Shown piece by piece: positions 62,482-64,000 of a stretch of 64,000 nucleotides of DNA. Under the pieces are notes generated by a model. The model ran no database searches, was not told the origin of the DNA, and saw only the letters and a list, made by a program, of their open reading frames with translations. Every line of letters starts with the position of its first letter. The stretch's first letter is position 1. Where the stretch lies: assembly GCF_008642335.1 (NCBI RefSeq), contig NZ_CP029191.1, positions 2,480,001-2,544,000 of the forward strand, written 5' to 3'. The DNA comes from Streptomyces venezuelae (lineage in GTDB: Bacteria; Actinomycetota; Actinomycetes; Streptomycetales; Streptomycetaceae). The translations under genes and the position numbers were made by a program.

Positions 62482-63815
62482 GACAGACCTCCCAGGGACA
62501 CGGGTGCGAGGGGCAGCACCGCGGACACCAGGAAGCCCCCTTCGGGCCGCGGGCCCGCGTCCAGGGTGCCACCGACCGTACGGGCCCGCTCCCGCATTCC
62601 GAGAAGCCCGAACCCCGGCGCGTGACCGCCCCCTTGGCCGTGCCCGTCGCGGCCGTTGTGCCCGCCGTGCCCGCCGTGCCCGTCGCGGCCGTTGTGCCCA
62701 CCGCGCCCGTCGTCCGCGACCCGCACGCACAGCGCCGCGTCCTCGGCACGCACCGACACCCGCACGGTGCTGCCGGGTCCCGCGTGCCGTACGACGTTGG
62801 TGAGCGCCTCCTGCACGATGCGGTAGGCCGCGGCGCCGACGGCGGCCGGTGCCCGGCAGTCCGCCACCGCGAGTTCGACACGGGCGCCCGCGGTGCGGGC
62901 CGCGTCGGCGAGGTCGGGCAGGCCGTCGAGGCCGGGCAGCGGCCCGCGCGCCTCGTCCGCGCCCGCCCCCTCCTCGTCGTCGTCGGAGCCGGACCGCAAC
63001 ACCTGCAGCGTGGCGCGGAGTTCACCGCGGGCCGTGCGGCAGGTCTCCGCGACGTCGTCCAGCGCCTTCGCCACCGCGGCCCGGTCGAGCCGGTCCGGGT
63101 CGGCGGCGAGGACGTGCGCGGCGACGGACGTCTGGACGCCGACGAGCGTGATGCTGTGCGCGAGCAGGTCGTGCAGGTCGCGGGCGACCCGCAGGCGCTC
63201 CTCTGCGACCCTGCGGCGCGCCTCCTCCTCGCGGGTGCGTTCGGCGCGCTCGGCCCGCTCCACCACGGAGGCGACGTACTGCCGGTGAATGCGCACGTAC
63301 ACGCCCAGCAGCAGGAACGCGACGATCCAGCCGGAGATCCGCAGCGACTCGGCGCCCTCGGCCATGCCTTCGCTGAACTTCACGGCCAGCATGATCCCCA
63401 TGACACCGACGCCGAGGACGAGGGTGTTGCGGGGGCGGGTGCGGGAGGCCACGGTGAACAGCGCGACCATCGACACGGCCATGGGCGCGGTGTGGTTGTT
63501 GTCGAGCGAGTGGTAGACCAGCAGGATTCCCATCAGGGTGACCATGACGCGGACCGGGGCGCGGCGCCGCCACACGACGACGACGTGGGCGACGAGCAGC
63601 AGCGCCCAGCCGAGCACGTCCGGCACGTGCCCGTTGTCCCGCACGGACCGCACGACCACGACGGCGCTGACGGCCATCGCGAGGGCGAACAGGACGTCCG
63701 TGCGCAGCCGTTCGCCGGGGGCGGCCGGGCCGAGTACGCGCTCGACGAGGCTGCCGGGGCCGTGCCCCGCGCGAGGGCCGGTCTCGATGGATTCCACCGC
63801 CCCATCTTCGGGCAC
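62478..63815 (-). CDS. Sensor histidine kinase with His/Gly-rich insertion in the ATP lid
   Basis: 445 residues from the GTG at 63815, with a GGAGGGG site. Several membrane segments (about 36-175) lead to a HisKA_3 domain with phospho-acceptor His215 (VARDLHDLLAHSITLV) and a HATPase (EALTNVVRHAGPGSTVRV; VADDGRGG; GFGLLGMRERARTVGG). Between the DGRG and GFGLLGM boxes lies an insert of about 24 residues (about 370-393) made of the repeat HNGRDGHGG. The DNA repeat is 26 bp with a 36-bp period (62638-62663, 62674-62699). Confidence 0.93.
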   Translation of the reverse strand: MPEDGAVESIETGPRAGHGPGSLVERVLGPAAPGERLRTDVLFALAMAVSAVVVVRSVRDNGHVPDVLGWALLLVAHVVVVWRRRAPVRVMVTLMGILLVYHSLDNNHTAPMAVSMVALFTVASRTRPRNTLVLGVGVMGIMLAVKFSEGMAEGAESLRISGWIVAFLLLGVYVRIHRQYVASVVERAERAERTREEEARRRVAEERLRVARDLHDLLAHSITLVGVQTSVAAHVLAADPDRLDRAAVAKALDDVAETCRTARGELRATLQVLRSGSDDDEEGAGADEARGPLPGLDGLPDLADAARTAGARVELAVADCRAPAAVGAAAYRIVQEALTNVVRHAGPGSTVRVSVRAEDAALCVRVADDGRGGHNGRDGHGGHGGHNGRDGHGQGGGHAPGFGLLGMRERARTVGGTLDAGPRPEGGFLVSAVLPLAPVSLGGLS

Positions 63816-63859
63816 GCGGGCGCCCCTCCGGGAGGGGAAGGGCGCCCGGAACAACCGGC

Positions 63860-64000
63860 TCAAGAGGTCGGGACCCGGACGGGCTCGGCCTCGTGGGCCG
63901 GCGGCGGGACGGCCGCGGCGGGCCGGGAGAGCGGCCCAGGCCACCACACCTTCCTGCCGAGCGCCACGCTCGCGCTGGTCACCAGGTACGTGCGGACCAG
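63860..64000 (-). CDS. C-terminal end of a probable MMPL family transporter (5' end outside window)
   Basis: The minus frame from the window edge gives 46 residues to a TGA at 63860. It begins LVRTYLVTSASVALGRKVWWPGPLSR and ends with a Pro/Ala/Glu-rich tail. The LVRTYLV...LGRKVWWP pattern resembles the cytoplasmic end of MMPL lipid/drug transporters. Only the tail is visible, so this remains tentative. It lies just upstream of the sensor kinase gene on the same strand. Confidence 0.5.
   Translation of the reverse strand: MVRTYLVTSASVALGRKVWWPGPLSRPAAAVPPPAHEAEPVRVPTS

Overview
This window reads as a chromosome segment of a Streptomyces (or very close relative). GC is high with strong G/C at third codon positions. 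GTG starts and ATGA/GTGA stop-start overlaps are common. Family content is typical: XRE/DUF397 pair, bacterial PH-domain pair, PPDK, Zur-regulated zinc operon, FAD-type and P450 enzymes, many TetR/MarR/GntR regulators. TTA leucine codons are rare; I find them only in three genes (P450, ferredoxin reductase, a fused ABC subunit). No rRNA, tRNA, CRISPR array or complete insertion sequence was recognised.

Layout. 1-1256: 3' end of nirB plus nirD (assimilatory nitrite reduction). 1314-4915: TetR regulator with an SDR that shares its operator, a second SDR behind a long palindrome, a truncated haemoglobin and a membrane protein. 5121-8238: sugar-type ABC importer without its own ATPase. 8626-11361: ppdK behind a palindrome-rich leader, followed by two strong terminators. 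11594-15598: accessory stretch with a GntR/UTRA regulator, DUF1152 protein, HATPase protein, small unknowns and a frameshifted small gene. 15685-18106: secreted DUF4394 protein divergent from a PucR-like regulator.

18251-30363 is the most interesting region. It holds ferredoxin reductase, ferredoxin, FAH-family hydrolase/isomerase, HpaD-like ring-cleavage dioxygenase and HpaE-like aldehyde dehydrogenase. It continues with a PuuD-like amidohydrolase, MarR regulator, APC permease, acetoacetate-decarboxylase-family enzyme, glutamine-synthetase-like ligase and cytochrome P450. Five operator-like sites with core GTTTGA-NN-TCAAAC sit in its promoter regions. Two exact 17-18 bp pairs among them tie the genes into one probable regulon. 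It looks like a catabolic route in which an amine, probably aromatic, is imported, gamma-glutamylated, oxidised, released and ring-cleaved. The P450 and its reductase carry TTA codons, which predicts bldA dependence.

30405-37354: dusB, aldo/keto reductase and TetR, a second TetR divergent from an FAD monooxygenase, a methyltransferase, a VOC protein and an XRE regulator. 37398-43819: glyS, zinc importer znuACB plus zur, uppS and recO. 43927-45506: XRE/DUF397 locus with two divergent small genes. 45520-52923: PEP mutase-like protein, AIM24 protein, two PH-domain membrane proteins, aminotransferase, and an MFS exporter divergent from a LysR. 53174-59846: peptide-type ABC importer with a fused permease-ATPase, plus a DapA-family lyase/synthase. 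59875-64000: MarR/MFS pair, NarL-type two-component system, and the 3' end of a probable MMPL transporter.
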